From Allobosea sp. (GTDB lineage: Bacteria > Pseudomonadota > Alphaproteobacteria > Rhizobiales > Beijerinckiaceae): DNA of 64,000 nt. Position 1 is the stretch's first letter, and every line of letters begins with the position of its first letter. Positions 11,064 through 20,313 of the stretch are shown here, in pieces. A program made the translations under genes and the position numbers. The notes under the pieces are model-generated. The model was not told where the DNA came from, did no database searches, and saw only the letters and a list, made by a program, of their open reading frames with translations. The stretch covers positions 1-64,000 of the forward strand of contig JAAEQB010000005.1 of the NCBI GenBank assembly GCA_024231975.1, written 5' to 3'.

Positions 11064-11885
11064 ATGCCCGATAATGATCCCATCCTGATTCAACAGCGCG
11101 AGGCGGTCGCGACGCTGACGCTGAACCGGCCCGAGAAGCTCAACGCGTTGAGTTACGGGCTGATCGATCGCCTGCTCGAACTGCTCGATGCGATCGAGGT
11201 CGATCCCTCCATCCGCGCGGTGATCCTGACCGGCGCCGGCGAGCGCGCCTTCTCGGCCGGTGGCGACATCCACGAGTTCTCGCGAAGCGTCGCGGCCGGG
11301 CCGGACCAGGCGGTGCGCGATTTCGTCCGCCGCGGGCAGAAGCTGACGGCGCGGCTGGAGGCCTTCGGCAAGCCGGTGATCGCGGCGGTGAACGGGCTCG
11401 CCTATGGCGGCGGCTGCGAGGTCACCGAGGCGGCGCCGCTCGCCATCGCCAGCGAGCGGGCGATGTTCGCCAAGCCCGAGATCAATCTCGGCATGCCGCC
11501 GACCTTCGGCGGGACGCAGCGCCTGCCGCGGCTCGCCGGCCGCAAGCGCGCCATGGAGTTGCTGCTGACCGGGGACACGTTCACGCCGCAGCGGGCGCTG
11601 GAGCTGGGGCTGATCAACGCGGTCGTGCCGCATGAGGAGCTGCTGCCGGCGGCGAACGCACTGGCGCAGCGCATCCTGCGGCATTCGCCTCTGGCGGCGG
11701 CGAGTATCCTCACAGCGGTGACGCGCGGCATCAACACAGGCATCGCCGAAGGGCTCTTGATCGAGAGCGAGCAGTTCGCCCGTGTCGTGCCGACGGCCGA
11801 TCTGCGCGAGGGGCTCGACGCCTGGATGGCGCGGCGCAAGCCCGCCTATTCCGGCGACTGGTCGCTGGTCGCCAAGGCCGGCTGA
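11064..11885 (+). CDS. Enoyl-CoA hydratase/isomerase family protein
   Basis: 273 residues of the crotonase fold. The oxyanion-hole regions are visible as AFSAGGDIHEF (about residues 64-74) and NGLAYGGGCEV. Glu residues matching both catalytic positions of enoyl-CoA hydratase are kept, in GGGCEV and in FAKPEINLG, followed by the GGTQRLPR signature. The specific acyl-CoA cannot be read from sequence. It is divergent from the TetR gene and followed after 10 bp by a DUF1330-type gene, so the two form a small operon controlled by the operator at 10983-11008. Confidence 0.9.
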   Translation: MPDNDPILIQQREAVATLTLNRPEKLNALSYGLIDRLLELLDAIEVDPSIRAVILTGAGERAFSAGGDIHEFSRSVAAGPDQAVRDFVRRGQKLTARLEAFGKPVIAAVNGLAYGGGCEVTEAAPLAIASERAMFAKPEINLGMPPTFGGTQRLPRLAGRKRAMELLLTGDTFTPQRALELGLINAVVPHEELLPAANALAQRILRHSPLAAASILTAVTRGINTGIAEGLLIESEQFARVVPTADLREGLDAWMARRKPAYSGDWSLVAKAG

Positions 11886-11895
11886 GGAGGCAGGG

Positions 11896-12315
11896 ATGAG
11901 CGATCATGCGAGCTTCAGCCGCGAGGCCTTCGCCGCCTTCCGCGCCGATGACCGGCCGGGCCCGGTGCAGATGCTGAACCTGATTCGGCTCAATGCCGAG
12001 GCGCATTATCCGGATGGGCCGCATGGCGGTGGCCGCGAGGCGTTCGCGGCCTATGGCCGGATCAGCGCGCCGGTGCTGACGCGGCTCGGTGGGCGGATCG
12101 TCTGGCGCGGTGGTTTCGAGCAGATGCTGATCGGCCCGGAGGGCGAGCGCTGGGACATCTGCTTTATCGCCGAATATCCCAGCGTGGAGGCCTTCGCTGC
12201 GCTGTTCCGCGATCCGATCTATCGCGAGGCGATGGTGCATCGACAGGCGGCGGTGAGGGGTTGCCGGCTGATTCGATTGGCTGGGCAGGAGGCGGGGATG
12301 ACTTTCGCCGGGTAG
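11896..12315 (+). CDS. DUF1330-type dimeric alpha-beta barrel protein
   Basis: 139 residues from an ATG preceded by GAGGAGGCAGGG. The pattern PVQMLNLIRLN near residue 24, FAAYGRISAPVLTRLGGRIVWRG, and a closing EYPSVEAFAALFRDPIYREA...HRQAAV stretch is typical of the DUF1330/ferredoxin-like barrel family. Function unknown. It sits directly behind the enoyl-CoA hydratase and converges on the NTF2-like gene. Confidence 0.8.
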   Translation: MSDHASFSREAFAAFRADDRPGPVQMLNLIRLNAEAHYPDGPHGGGREAFAAYGRISAPVLTRLGGRIVWRGGFEQMLIGPEGERWDICFIAEYPSVEAFAALFRDPIYREAMVHRQAAVRGCRLIRLAGQEAGMTFAG

Positions 12316-12326
12316 AGCAGAGCAGT

Positions 12327-12800
12327 TCAGCCCTGCTTCAGGCGGCCGATCAGGCCATGGATGTCGCCGAGCACAAAGAGGTCGCGCACGAGCCCGTCCT
12401 CGAAGGTGAAGGCCGGTGCGCCATGCCACCAGACATGGCGGCCGCTCGGCGGCACCCCGAACATCTCGCGGCGATGGAAGCCGTGGAAGCGCAAGCGCCC
12501 GAAGACGCGGTTGCCTTCCTCGACCAGCGCCAGGATGTCCGAGGTGTACTCGCCGAGCGAGCCGGTGACCCAGTCGACATAACCTGCGAATTCGCGATGG
12601 CCGCGCAGGACCGGGCCGAGCGAACCGCGAAAAGTGAAGTCCTCGTGGAAGATCCGCGGGATCAGCGACTTGTCGGCGTGGTCCCACATCTCCTTGTAGA
12701 AGATCCGGACGAGTTCCTTCTGCGGCGAGAGCACGACGCCGCTGAAATCGAGGGCGGGCTCGTCCGGCTGTGCCTCGCGCCCCTTCGGCATCTGCGTCAT
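12327..12800 (-). CDS. SnoaL/NTF2-like protein
   Basis: 157 residues from the ATG at 12800; a longer frame to 12890 has no conserved N-terminus. The pattern VRIFYKEMWDHADKSLIPRIFHEDFTFRG, then GYVDWVTGS and the strand HGFHRREMFGVPPSGRHVWWHGAPAFTFEDG, is that of the SnoaL-like polyketide-cyclase / NTF2 cone fold. Members bind small hydrophobic molecules and some are isomerases or cyclases. No catalytic assignment is possible here. Confidence 0.75.
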   Translation of the reverse strand: MTQMPKGREAQPDEPALDFSGVVLSPQKELVRIFYKEMWDHADKSLIPRIFHEDFTFRGSLGPVLRGHREFAGYVDWVTGSLGEYTSDILALVEEGNRVFGRLRFHGFHRREMFGVPPSGRHVWWHGAPAFTFEDGLVRDLFVLGDIHGLIGRLKQG

Positions 12801-12929
12801 GCTCGTATTCCCCCTTTGGCGCAGGTCATCGAAAGCCCGCCTGATCAAGCTCGGACGAAGATGCACCGGAGGCGACAGCGAATCTCGCAAAGCGCCTGTA
12901 GCAAACTGCCCATGCCAATAGGGTGCTGA

Positions 12930-15900
12930 TCATTCCGCCGGGTGGAGTATTCCCGCGGGGGCGGGCGTGGCCGAGCCGCTGCCGCCGAGCCTCCGCGAGA
13001 GCCCTTCCATATAGAGGAAGATCACCGGGGTGATGAACAGGGTCAGCACCTGCGAGACGATCAGCCCGCCGACCACGGCGAGGCCGAGCGGCTGGCGGAG
13101 TTCCGCGCTGGCGCCGGCGCCGATCGCGATCGGCAGGGCGCCGAGGATCGCCGCCAATGTCGTCATGATGATCGGCCGGAAACGGCGCAGGCACGCTTCG
13201 CGGATCGCGGTGTCGGGCGGCTCGCCGTCGCGCTGAAGCTCGAGTGCGACATCGATCATCATGATCGCATTCTTCTTGACGATGCCGATCAGCATCAGCA
13301 GCCCGATCACGGCGATGACCGAGAGGTCGAGCCCGAAGAGCTTCAGCGTCAACAGCGCGCCGAGCGCCGCCGCCGGCAGGCCGGTCAGGATCGTCAGCGG
13401 GTGGATGAAGCTCTCATAGAGGATGCCGAGCACGATGTAGATGGTCAGCACGGCGCCGGCGATCAGCAGGCCCTGGTTACCGAGCGATTGCTGGAAGGTC
13501 TGGGCGACGCCGGCAAAGCTGGTGCCGATCTGCGGGGGCAGGCCGAGCTCGGCCTTGATCGCATCGATGCGCTGCACGGCCTCGCCGAGCGAGCGGCCGG
13601 CCGGCAGGTTGAAGGAGAGAGTGACGGCCGGGAGCTGGCCGAGCTGGTTGACGGTGAGCGGGCCGGCCTTGCGCTCGATCCTGGCGAAGGTGCCGAGGGG
13701 GACGAGCGCACCGGATGAGGAGCGGAAACGGACCTGGTCGAGCCGGTCGTTCGACCACTGGATGTCGGGATTGAACTCGATGATGACCTGATAGCTGTCG
13801 CTGGTGGTGTAGATCGTCGAGATCTGGCGCACGCCGAAGCCGGAGTAGAGGCTGGAGCGCAGGACGTCGGCGCTGATGCCGAGCGATTGCGCCTTGGCCC
13901 GGTCGACGACGAGATTGGCGAGCAGGGCCTTGTTCTGCAGGTCGGTGGTGACGTCGACGAAGAGCGGATCGTGCTGCAGCGCCTCCAGCATCTTGCCGGA
14001 CCAGTCCGACAGAGCGGGCTGGTCGATCGACTGCATCACGAACTGATACTGGCTCTTCGAGGAGCGTGCGCCGATGTTGAGGTTCTGGACCGGCGACATG
14101 TAGGTGGCGATGCCCGGAATGGCGGCGAGCTGGCGGCGCAGATCCGCGAGCATCTGCTGCAAGGGCGGACGCTGGTCCTTCGGCTTCAGCTCGACGAAGA
14201 GGCGGCCGGCATTGAGGCTGCTCGACTGGCCGCCGGAGCCGATGGTCGAGGCGACATGGTTGACGTACGGCGAGCGCCGGAAGACGTCCTCGACCTTCCG
14301 TTGCAGCGCCGACATGGCGTCGAAGGAGATGTCCTGGCGGGCCTCGGTCGCGACCTGGAGCTGGCCGATATCCTCCTGCGGGAAGAAGCCCTTGGGGATG
14401 GTCATCACCAGCCAGGCGCTGGCGGCGACGCTGGCGAGGAAGATCATCAGCACGGTGCGGCGGTATTTCAAGCTGAGGTCGAGCCCGGCGCGATAGGCGC
14501 CGAGCAGGGCGTCGAAGCCGCGTTCGAGGAAGGCGAGCCGGTCCTTCTTGCCGGGCTCGGCATGGCCGGCCGCATCCGCGCCGAGGCGGGCGCACATCAT
14601 CGGCGTCAAGGTCAGCGAGACGAAGGCCGAGGCAAGGATGGCGACGGTGACGACCACCGCGAACTCGTTGAAGACGCGCCCGATCACGCCGCCCATCAGC
14701 AGCACCGGGATGAAGACCGCGACCAGCGAGAGCGAGATCGAGATGATGGTGAAACCGATCTCGCTCGAGCCCTTCAGCGCCGCGTCGAAGGCGGAGAGCC
14801 CGTCTTCCTCCATATGGCGGACGATGTTCTCGAGCATCACGATCGCATCGTCGACGACGAGCCCGACCGCGAGCGTCAGGCCGAGCAGCGAGATGTTGTC
14901 GATCGAGAAGCCGAACAGATACATCGCTCCCAGCGTCGCGATCAGCGAGATCGGCACGGCGACCGCCGGGATCAGCGTCGCGGTGAAGCGGCGCAGGAAC
15001 AGGAAGATCACGGCGACGACCAGCACAATCGTCAGGCCCAGCGTGAACTGCACGTCCTCGACCGCCTGGCGGATCGAGGAGGAGCGGTCGTTGAGCAGGC
15101 CGAGCGTCGTCGCCGGCGGCAGCAGCGACTGCATCTGGCCGATCGCCGTCTTGACGCGGTCGACGACCTCGACGGTGTTGGCGTCGGGTTGGCGGAAGAC
15201 CGCGACGACGAGGGCGCGCGAGCCATCATACCAGCTGGCGAGCTGCAGGTTCTCGACCGAGTCGATCACCTTTGCGACGTCGCCAAGCCTGACCGGGCGA
15301 CCGTCGCGGGTGGCGATGATGATATCGGCGAAATGGGCGGCGTCGGCGAGCTGGGTCTGCGCCTCCAGTGTCAATTGCTGCGGGCCGGACTGCATGGTGC
15401 CGACCGGCGTGTTGACGTTGGCGGCGGTGATCGCCGCCTGCAACTCGTTGATGCCGATGCCGCGCGCCGCGAGCGCGGTCGGGTCGACCTGGATGCGGAC
15501 GGCGTATTTCTGGCTGCCGAAGATCTGGACCTGCGCCACGCCCTCGACCGTGGAGAGCGTCGGCGAGAGCACCTGCTGGACGAAGGCGTCGATCTTGGAG
15601 AGCGGTGTGACCTCGCTCTTCAGTGCCAGCAGGAGGATGGGGGCGTCGGCCGGGTTGAACTTGCGGTAGCTGGGCGGCGTCGTCATGTCGATCGGCAGCT
15701 GCCGCTGGGTCCGGGCGATCGCCGCCTGGACGTCGGCCGCAGCCGCGTCGATGTTACGGTCGAGCGCGAACTGGATCGCGATCGAGGTGTTGCCAAGCGC
15801 GTTGGTGGTCGAAATCGAGCTGATGCCGGCGATGGTGGCGAACTGCTTGATCAGCGGTGTCGCCACCGAGGTCGCCATGATCTCCGGCGAGGCGCCGGGC

Positions 15901-16052
15901 AACTGTGCGGAGACGTTGACGACCGGGAACTCGGCCCGTGGCAGCGCCGCGACCGGCAGGGAGCGCCAGGCGAACAGGCCGCCGAGGATGAGCGCGCACG
16001 ACATCAGGATCGTCGCGACGGGATGACGGATGCAGAAGGCCGAGACCGACAT
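12930..16052 (-). CDS. RND efflux pump, inner-membrane permease (HAE1 type)
   Basis: 1040 residues, standard length. It exports drugs or other hydrophobic compounds using the proton gradient, together with the adaptor encoded just upstream. The first membrane helix (HPVATILMSCALILGGLFAW) is followed by a periplasmic loop. Helix 4 carries the proton-relay aspartates in GLVVDDAIVMLENI, and a second membrane half and C-terminal helices follow. The overall pattern resembles MdtB/MdtC more than AcrB. The ATG lies 9 bp after the adaptor stop. No outer-membrane factor gene is nearby, so a TolC-type partner must be elsewhere. Confidence 0.95.
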   Translation of the reverse strand: MSVSAFCIRHPVATILMSCALILGGLFAWRSLPVAALPRAEFPVVNVSAQLPGASPEIMATSVATPLIKQFATIAGISSISTTNALGNTSIAIQFALDRNIDAAAADVQAAIARTQRQLPIDMTTPPSYRKFNPADAPILLLALKSEVTPLSKIDAFVQQVLSPTLSTVEGVAQVQIFGSQKYAVRIQVDPTALAARGIGINELQAAITAANVNTPVGTMQSGPQQLTLEAQTQLADAAHFADIIIATRDGRPVRLGDVAKVIDSVENLQLASWYDGSRALVVAVFRQPDANTVEVVDRVKTAIGQMQSLLPPATTLGLLNDRSSSIRQAVEDVQFTLGLTIVLVVAVIFLFLRRFTATLIPAVAVPISLIATLGAMYLFGFSIDNISLLGLTLAVGLVVDDAIVMLENIVRHMEEDGLSAFDAALKGSSEIGFTIISISLSLVAVFIPVLLMGGVIGRVFNEFAVVVTVAILASAFVSLTLTPMMCARLGADAAGHAEPGKKDRLAFLERGFDALLGAYRAGLDLSLKYRRTVLMIFLASVAASAWLVMTIPKGFFPQEDIGQLQVATEARQDISFDAMSALQRKVEDVFRRSPYVNHVASTIGSGGQSSSLNAGRLFVELKPKDQRPPLQQMLADLRRQLAAIPGIATYMSPVQNLNIGARSSKSQYQFVMQSIDQPALSDWSGKMLEALQHDPLFVDVTTDLQNKALLANLVVDRAKAQSLGISADVLRSSLYSGFGVRQISTIYTTSDSYQVIIEFNPDIQWSNDRLDQVRFRSSSGALVPLGTFARIERKAGPLTVNQLGQLPAVTLSFNLPAGRSLGEAVQRIDAIKAELGLPPQIGTSFAGVAQTFQQSLGNQGLLIAGAVLTIYIVLGILYESFIHPLTILTGLPAAALGALLTLKLFGLDLSVIAVIGLLMLIGIVKKNAIMMIDVALELQRDGEPPDTAIREACLRRFRPIIMTTLAAILGALPIAIGAGASAELRQPLGLAVVGGLIVSQVLTLFITPVIFLYMEGLSRRLGGSGSATPAPAGILHPAE

Positions 16053-16061
16053 GGCGCGCCC

Positions 16062-17207
16062 TTATTGCTTGGCGGTTTGCGGGGCGGTGAGCCTGATCTT
16101 GGCGCCGGGCGCCAGGCGGGACTGGCCTTCGGTCACGACCTTCTCGTCCTGCGCCAGGCCCGAGGCGAGCGCGGCGACGCCGTTCTCGTTGGAGGCGACC
16201 TTCACCGGCCTGGCCTCGACCGTGTCGTCGGACTTGGCGACGTAGACGAAGGGGCCCTTCTGCCCCTCCTGCAGGGCGACCGATGGTACGGTGACCGAGC
16301 CGGGCAGCATGCCGAGCTGGACGACGACGTCGACATATTGTCCCGGCCAGAGCCGGTGCGGATCGTTGCCGAACAGCGCCTTGACGCTGACCGTGCCCGA
16401 GGGGATGTCGACGGCGGAATCGATGAAGGAGAGGTCGCCGGTGGCGAGTTCCTCGCGCGTGCCGGAGGCGTAGGCGGTGACTTTCGCCGGCGTCGGCGCC
16501 TTCGCCGCCTCCTGCAGCAGGGTCAGGTCCCGCTCGGGCAAAGTGAAGGTGACGCGGATCGGGGCCAACTGCGTCACCGTCACCAAATTGCTGCTGGCGT
16601 CGTTGGCGCGCACAGCGTTGCCGGGCGTCGCGGCGATGGCACCGAGCCGGCCGGAGATCGGGGCGGTGATGGTGGTGTAGCCGAGCCTGACTCGGTCGAG
16701 CGCCAGGGTCGCTTCGTCCGCCTTGACGGCGGCGGTGGCGACGGCCTCGTCGGCGGTCGCCTGGTCGAGCGCCTGCTGGGTGCCGGCACCCTTGTCGACC
16801 AGGCTCTTCTGGCGGGCGAGATCGGCGCGCTTCTGCGCCACGGTCGCTCTGTCGCGTTCGACATTGGCCTCGTCGCGGGAGACCTGCGCCTTGAGTTCGC
16901 GATCGTCGAGCGTGAAGAGCAGGTCGCCCTGCTTGACCTCCTGGCCCTCCTTGACGTGCATGTCGGCGATGACGCCGTCGAGCCGCGACTTGACTGCGAC
17001 GATGGCGACCGGCTCGGCGAAGCCGATCGAGCGGCGCGTCACGGGCACGTCGGCACGGCCGGCGAGCACGGTCGTGACCGGGCTCGCGACGGGGCCGGCG
17101 CGGCGCTCGGCATGGGCCTGCTCCGGCCCGTCCTGCGGCCGGATCACACGATAGGCTGCAAAGGCGGCGACAGCCCCCAGAAGGGCTATGATCGCGTAGC
17201 GTTTCAT
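16062..17207 (-). CDS. RND efflux pump, periplasmic adaptor (membrane fusion protein)
   Basis: 381 residues from the ATG at 17207; a GTG at 17234 is possible but has no better signal. Residues 1-20 form an N-terminal anchor or signal (MKRYAIIALLGAVAAFAAYR). Residues about 70-100 hold the lipoyl half-motif (SRLDGVIADMHVKEGQEVKQGDLLF), followed by an alpha-helical hairpin rich in Ala, Glu and Lys, the second lipoyl half (TTITAPISGRLG) and a beta-barrel. This is the HlyD/MdtA arrangement. It bridges the permease and an outer-membrane channel. First gene of a two-gene operon. Confidence 0.92.
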   Translation of the reverse strand: MKRYAIIALLGAVAAFAAYRVIRPQDGPEQAHAERRAGPVASPVTTVLAGRADVPVTRRSIGFAEPVAIVAVKSRLDGVIADMHVKEGQEVKQGDLLFTLDDRELKAQVSRDEANVERDRATVAQKRADLARQKSLVDKGAGTQQALDQATADEAVATAAVKADEATLALDRVRLGYTTITAPISGRLGAIAATPGNAVRANDASSNLVTVTQLAPIRVTFTLPERDLTLLQEAAKAPTPAKVTAYASGTREELATGDLSFIDSAVDIPSGTVSVKALFGNDPHRLWPGQYVDVVVQLGMLPGSVTVPSVALQEGQKGPFVYVAKSDDTVEARPVKVASNENGVAALASGLAQDEKVVTEGQSRLAPGAKIRLTAPQTAKQ

Positions 17208-17503
17208 CGATGGCCCCGGCGCGTCACTGTCCACGCACCACTCTACCGCCTTCCGTCATAGGGGGCCTGTCCGCAGCATGAACTCTTCGTAATGCGGGCG
17301 AGGCGGCGGGCGAGCGATGGCCGGACAGCGCCTCATCATATCCCGGAGAGTGGATGAGCAACAGGGCAGGGAGGTGGTCCGCTGTCGGGTGACGATGCAG
17401 GATTCATTGATCGGATAGGCGCCAATTCTACGAAGCGGAGGACAATTATTTAATCTGTCCGCGCTATCAGCCTGAGCGTGAGTGCTTGGGAAGGTTGCGC
17501 TGC

Positions 17504-18268
17504 ATGAACGCGCTGTCGCCGAACGAATTCAGGTCGTCGATCGATCTGGAAAAGCGCAAATTCCATATGAAGTCCTATTTCGAAAGCAGCTTCTACCGGC
17601 AGTATCGCTCGGCGAACATGGCTTTGAGTGCGCTTGGGCGCAGTCCTCGTGTGCTATCGCTGGGGGCCGGCGGCGCTTTCGTCGAGGAGATCGTCCAGAA
17701 ACATCTGGATGCTTCGGTTTTCGTCGTCGATTTCGCCGAGACGCTGGCGATCGAGAGCGATCTCTACGGCAAGTTCGCAGGGATGTTCGCCGGCGACATC
17801 TCGGCGCCGGACTGGGTCTCGCCGCTCGACGGCGTCGATGCGGTGTTCTGGTTCGACAATATCGAGCATCTGCGCATCGACCCGACCAAGATCCTGCGCA
17901 AGTTGCGCTCTGCGCTGTCGGAGAACGGCCAGATCTTCATCACCACCGACAATTTCGCGCGGCTGCGGAACATCCTGAAGCTGATCTTCAACCGCTCGAT
18001 CGTCGCCCTGCCCAAGGACCTCTTCGCCGAGGTCGATTTCGAGCATGAGTACGTCCACCGGCGCGAATATACCCGGCCGGAACTGGAAGCCTGCCTCCGG
18101 GAAGCCGGCCTGAAGCTCGTCGAGGTCGAGATGCTCTGGCAGAGCCCGTCGGAGAGCCTGAAGAAGCTGCCGTTCCGGAGCTTCGAATACCTGTTCCCGC
18201 GCTTTCGCCCGCATATGCTGATCCGGGCTCAGAAGGCTGTGCAGGACGCCCGATCGACGACGGGTTGA
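17504..18268 (+). CDS. SAM-dependent methyltransferase (class I)
   Basis: 254 residues from the ATG at 17504. The SAM-binding motif I is VLSLGAGGAFVEEI (about residues 50-63), followed by VFVVDFAE and the motif IV-like stretch VDAVFWFDNIEHLRI (about 114-128). This is the type seen in Methyltransf_11/23 domains. The C-terminal part (RREYTRPELEACLREAGLKLVE) is also typical. The substrate is unknown. The gene converges on the caspase-operon end and overlaps it by 40 bp. The 296 bp upstream hold only an AT-rich tract (near 17440-17455) that may be promoter. Confidence 0.85.
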   Translation: MNALSPNEFRSSIDLEKRKFHMKSYFESSFYRQYRSANMALSALGRSPRVLSLGAGGAFVEEIVQKHLDASVFVVDFAETLAIESDLYGKFAGMFAGDISAPDWVSPLDGVDAVFWFDNIEHLRIDPTKILRKLRSALSENGQIFITTDNFARLRNILKLIFNRSIVALPKDLFAEVDFEHEYVHRREYTRPELEACLREAGLKLVEVEMLWQSPSESLKKLPFRSFEYLFPRFRPHMLIRAQKAVQDARSTTG

Positions 18269-18732
18269 CCGAACTTCACCGTGTCCTGCTCGCGCGGATT
18301 CCAGCGCTCATAGGTTTTGAAGCCGGGTTTCAGCCGCCATTCCAGCCTGACCGAGCAGGAGCCCTTGCCATCCGTGGTCAGCCAGATGGCGAAGGTGTGC
18401 GAGCGCTCGGCGGTGAGACGCACGAGCGTCCCTTCGTTCACGACCTTCCAGCGCCCCTTCAGCCGTCCGTCGACATCCTCGCCGAGGGCACCTTCCTGGA
18501 ATTGCCGGGGCCGCCCTCGACCGGGGGCACCTCGACGGATTTGCTCTGTAATCCTCCCGTCCTTGCCGAGCGTGAGATGGATCGTCCGGACGATCTCGTT
18601 CGGTTCGTCGTCGATCTCGGGCTCGGTCCACGACAGATAGAGCTGGAAGCGCGCCTCCTGGGCGAGGGCAGGACAAGCAGCCCCGAGCAGAACGAGGCAG
18701 GCGAAGGAGATGAGAGCGAAGCGGCGGCTCAT
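18229..18732 (-). CDS. Small secreted protein, tandem paralogue 5 of 5
   Basis: 167 residues; last gene of the caspase-like operon. A Sec signal peptide is visible (MSRRFALISFACLVLLGAACPALA). The mature part keeps the family marks: a VNEGTLVRL strand, SHTFAIWLTTDG, GSCSVRLEWRLKPGF and a C-terminal ASCTAF. Two cysteines in the mature protein match positions invariant in all five paralogues and could form a disulphide. Its ATG overlaps the stop of the preceding paralogue (ATGA). I do not recognise the family. Its 3' end overlaps the convergent methyltransferase gene by 40 bp. Confidence 0.8.
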   Translation of the reverse strand: MSRRFALISFACLVLLGAACPALAQEARFQLYLSWTEPEIDDEPNEIVRTIHLTLGKDGRITEQIRRGAPGRGRPRQFQEGALGEDVDGRLKGRWKVVNEGTLVRLTAERSHTFAIWLTTDGKGSCSVRLEWRLKPGFKTYERWNPREQDTVKFGQPVVDRASCTAF

Positions 18733-19238
18733 AGAACCTCGCAGCTGGCCTGCTGGACTGTGGGCTGGTTGTATATGACCGCCATGTCGCGCCGGCGCGC
18801 CCAACCTTCATAGGCGCTGAAGCCGGGTTTCAGGCGCCATTCGAGCGTGACGGAGCAGGATCGTGCGCCGTCTGTCCGCAGCCAGATGGCAAAGGTGTGC
18901 GAGCGCTCTGCCTTCAGGCGCAGCAGCGTGGTCTCGTTGAGGACCTTCCAGCGCGCGGGCGAGCCGTCGAGCTCGTCGCCGAGCGCTCCCTCGTGGACGC
19001 GCCCTGCACGCTGGCGCCGGCCGCGATTGCGGCTGACTTCCTCCCGGACAGCACCGCCTTTGCCGAGGATGACCGTGATCGTGCGGCTTGACGCCTTGGT
19101 CCTCTCTTCCGGCGCGATTTCGGGGACTGTCCAGGCCAAGGAGAGCTGGAAGCGGGCTTCCTGGGCGAGGGCAGGGCGAACGACGCCGAGCAAGGTGAGG
19201 CAGGTGAGCGCAGCGAAGGCCAGGGGGCGGGGGGTCAT
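18729..19238 (-). CDS. Small secreted protein, tandem paralogue 4 of 5
   Basis: 169 residues, with a signal peptide at MTPRPLAFAALTCLTLLGVV...ALA. Family marks are VLNETTLLRL, SHTFAIWLRTDG, RSCSVTLEWRLKPGF and the C-terminal ASCEVL. It is the closest relative of paralogue 5 by eye, sharing EARFQL near the start of the mature protein and the YEGW/YERW segment. ATG and stop both overlap neighbouring genes by 4 bp. A basic stretch (SRNRGRRQRAGR) sits in the middle, as in several of the paralogues. Function unknown. Confidence 0.8.
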   Translation of the reverse strand: MTPRPLAFAALTCLTLLGVVRPALAQEARFQLSLAWTVPEIAPEERTKASSRTITVILGKGGAVREEVSRNRGRRQRAGRVHEGALGDELDGSPARWKVLNETTLLRLKAERSHTFAIWLRTDGARSCSVTLEWRLKPGFSAYEGWARRRDMAVIYNQPTVQQASCEVL

Positions 19239-19780
19239 AGGACATCGCACCGTGCGGTGGGCCAGCTTGGTTCGGCAAAGCGAACCACGGGCTTGCCCGG
19301 CTTCTTCGGTGATTCGAAGAGCGTGAAGCCGGGCTTCAGGCGCCATTCCAGCGTCGCGGTACAGGAATCCTTGCCCTGGGTGCGCAGCCAGATCGCAAAG
19401 GTATGAGACTCGCGCGCAAGGAGCCTGACGAGCGTGGTCTCGTTGACCACCCTCCAGACCTTTCTGCGCTGTCCGCGGTCGCCGCCGCCGAGCTCGGTGT
19501 CGGTCTCGAGGAGATTCGCGCCGGGCCAGCCGTTTCCGATCCTGGTTTCGGTCCGCTCCGTCACGGTGCCGTCGCTCTTGAGGGAGACGAAATACGAGTT
19601 CTGCTGCATGACCGACCGGGGCTTGGGCTCGACATAGTTGACGATCCAGCTCGTCGTGATCCGGAACTTTGCCTCTTCGGCGGATGCTGCCTGCGGCAGG
19701 TGAACCATGGCCGCGAGCAGTCCGGCGACCGCGAGGATCCGCTGCGAGGCGAGGTCAGGCTTTGGCGTGGAGACCCTCAC
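19235..19780 (-). CDS. Small secreted protein, tandem paralogue 3 of 5
   Basis: 181 residues, starting at a GTG (19780) chosen because it overlaps the upstream stop as GTGA, like the ATGA junctions around it. An ATG four codons upstream is the alternative. Signal region RILAVAGLLAAMVHLPQAASA. Family marks are VVNETTLVRL, SHTFAIWLRTQG, DSCTATLEWRLKPGF and the C-terminal ARCDVL. The central insert is longer than in the other paralogues (NGWPGANLLETDTELGGGDR). Function unknown. Confidence 0.78.
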   Translation of the reverse strand: MRVSTPKPDLASQRILAVAGLLAAMVHLPQAASAEEAKFRITTSWIVNYVEPKPRSVMQQNSYFVSLKSDGTVTERTETRIGNGWPGANLLETDTELGGGDRGQRRKVWRVVNETTLVRLLARESHTFAIWLRTQGKDSCTATLEWRLKPGFTLFESPKKPGKPVVRFAEPSWPTARCDVL

Positions 19781-20313
19781 AGGACCTCGCATTCGGCGCG
19801 TTGCTCGGTCGGTTCCGAAAAGAGCATCTTCACACCCCGCTTGGGAGCCCATGTCTCGTACACGCTATGACCAGGCTTGAGACGCCATTCCGCCGAGGCG
19901 GTGCATGAGCGGGCCCCGTCGGTTCGCAGCCAGATCCCGAAGGTATGCGAAGGCCTCGCGGCAACGCGCAGAAGCGTATTCTGGCTAATGACGGTCCACT
20001 GCATTGCGAAGCGCCCGTTCATGTCCTCGCCCAGCGCGGTTTCTCGCGAGGCTTGGCGGATACCCCTGGCGCGGCGGCCGGCCCTGTGGACGAATTCCTC
20101 GTGGACTGTCTTGCCTCGCAGCGTGATCAGATAGGTGCTGGAGGTCGGACGGGACTGCTTTCTCGGCTCGATTTCATGCTGCATCCAGGAGACCGTGACG
20201 CGAAATCGCGCTTCCTGGGCGGATGCAGCCTGCGGGTAGAGTCCGAGCAAGACGAGCAAGCCCGCCGTCGCCATGGATTCTGCAATCGCGTCGCGAGGCA
20301 TGAAGCGGATCAT
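19777..20313 (-). CDS. Small secreted protein, tandem paralogue 2 of 5
   Basis: 178 residues from the ATG at 20313, which overlaps the upstream stop by 4 bp. Signal region SMATAGLLVLLGLYPQAASA. Family marks are present but more divergent: VISQNTLLRV, SHTFGIWLRTDG, RSCTASAEWRLKPGH and the C-terminal AECEVL. The two mature-protein cysteines are kept. Function unknown. The divergence among the paralogues suggests an old duplication kept by selection and not a recent copy. Confidence 0.8.
   Translation of the reverse strand: MIRFMPRDAIAESMATAGLLVLLGLYPQAASAQEARFRVTVSWMQHEIEPRKQSRPTSSTYLITLRGKTVHEEFVHRAGRRARGIRQASRETALGEDMNGRFAMQWTVISQNTLLRVAARPSHTFGIWLRTDGARSCTASAEWRLKPGHSVYETWAPKRGVKMLFSEPTEQRAECEVL

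Noticed and set aside
13887..17261. 1124-codon plus-strand open frame
   Set aside because: Antisense to the RND pump genes; high GC leaves long shadow frames open; composition is Asp/Arg/Gly noise.
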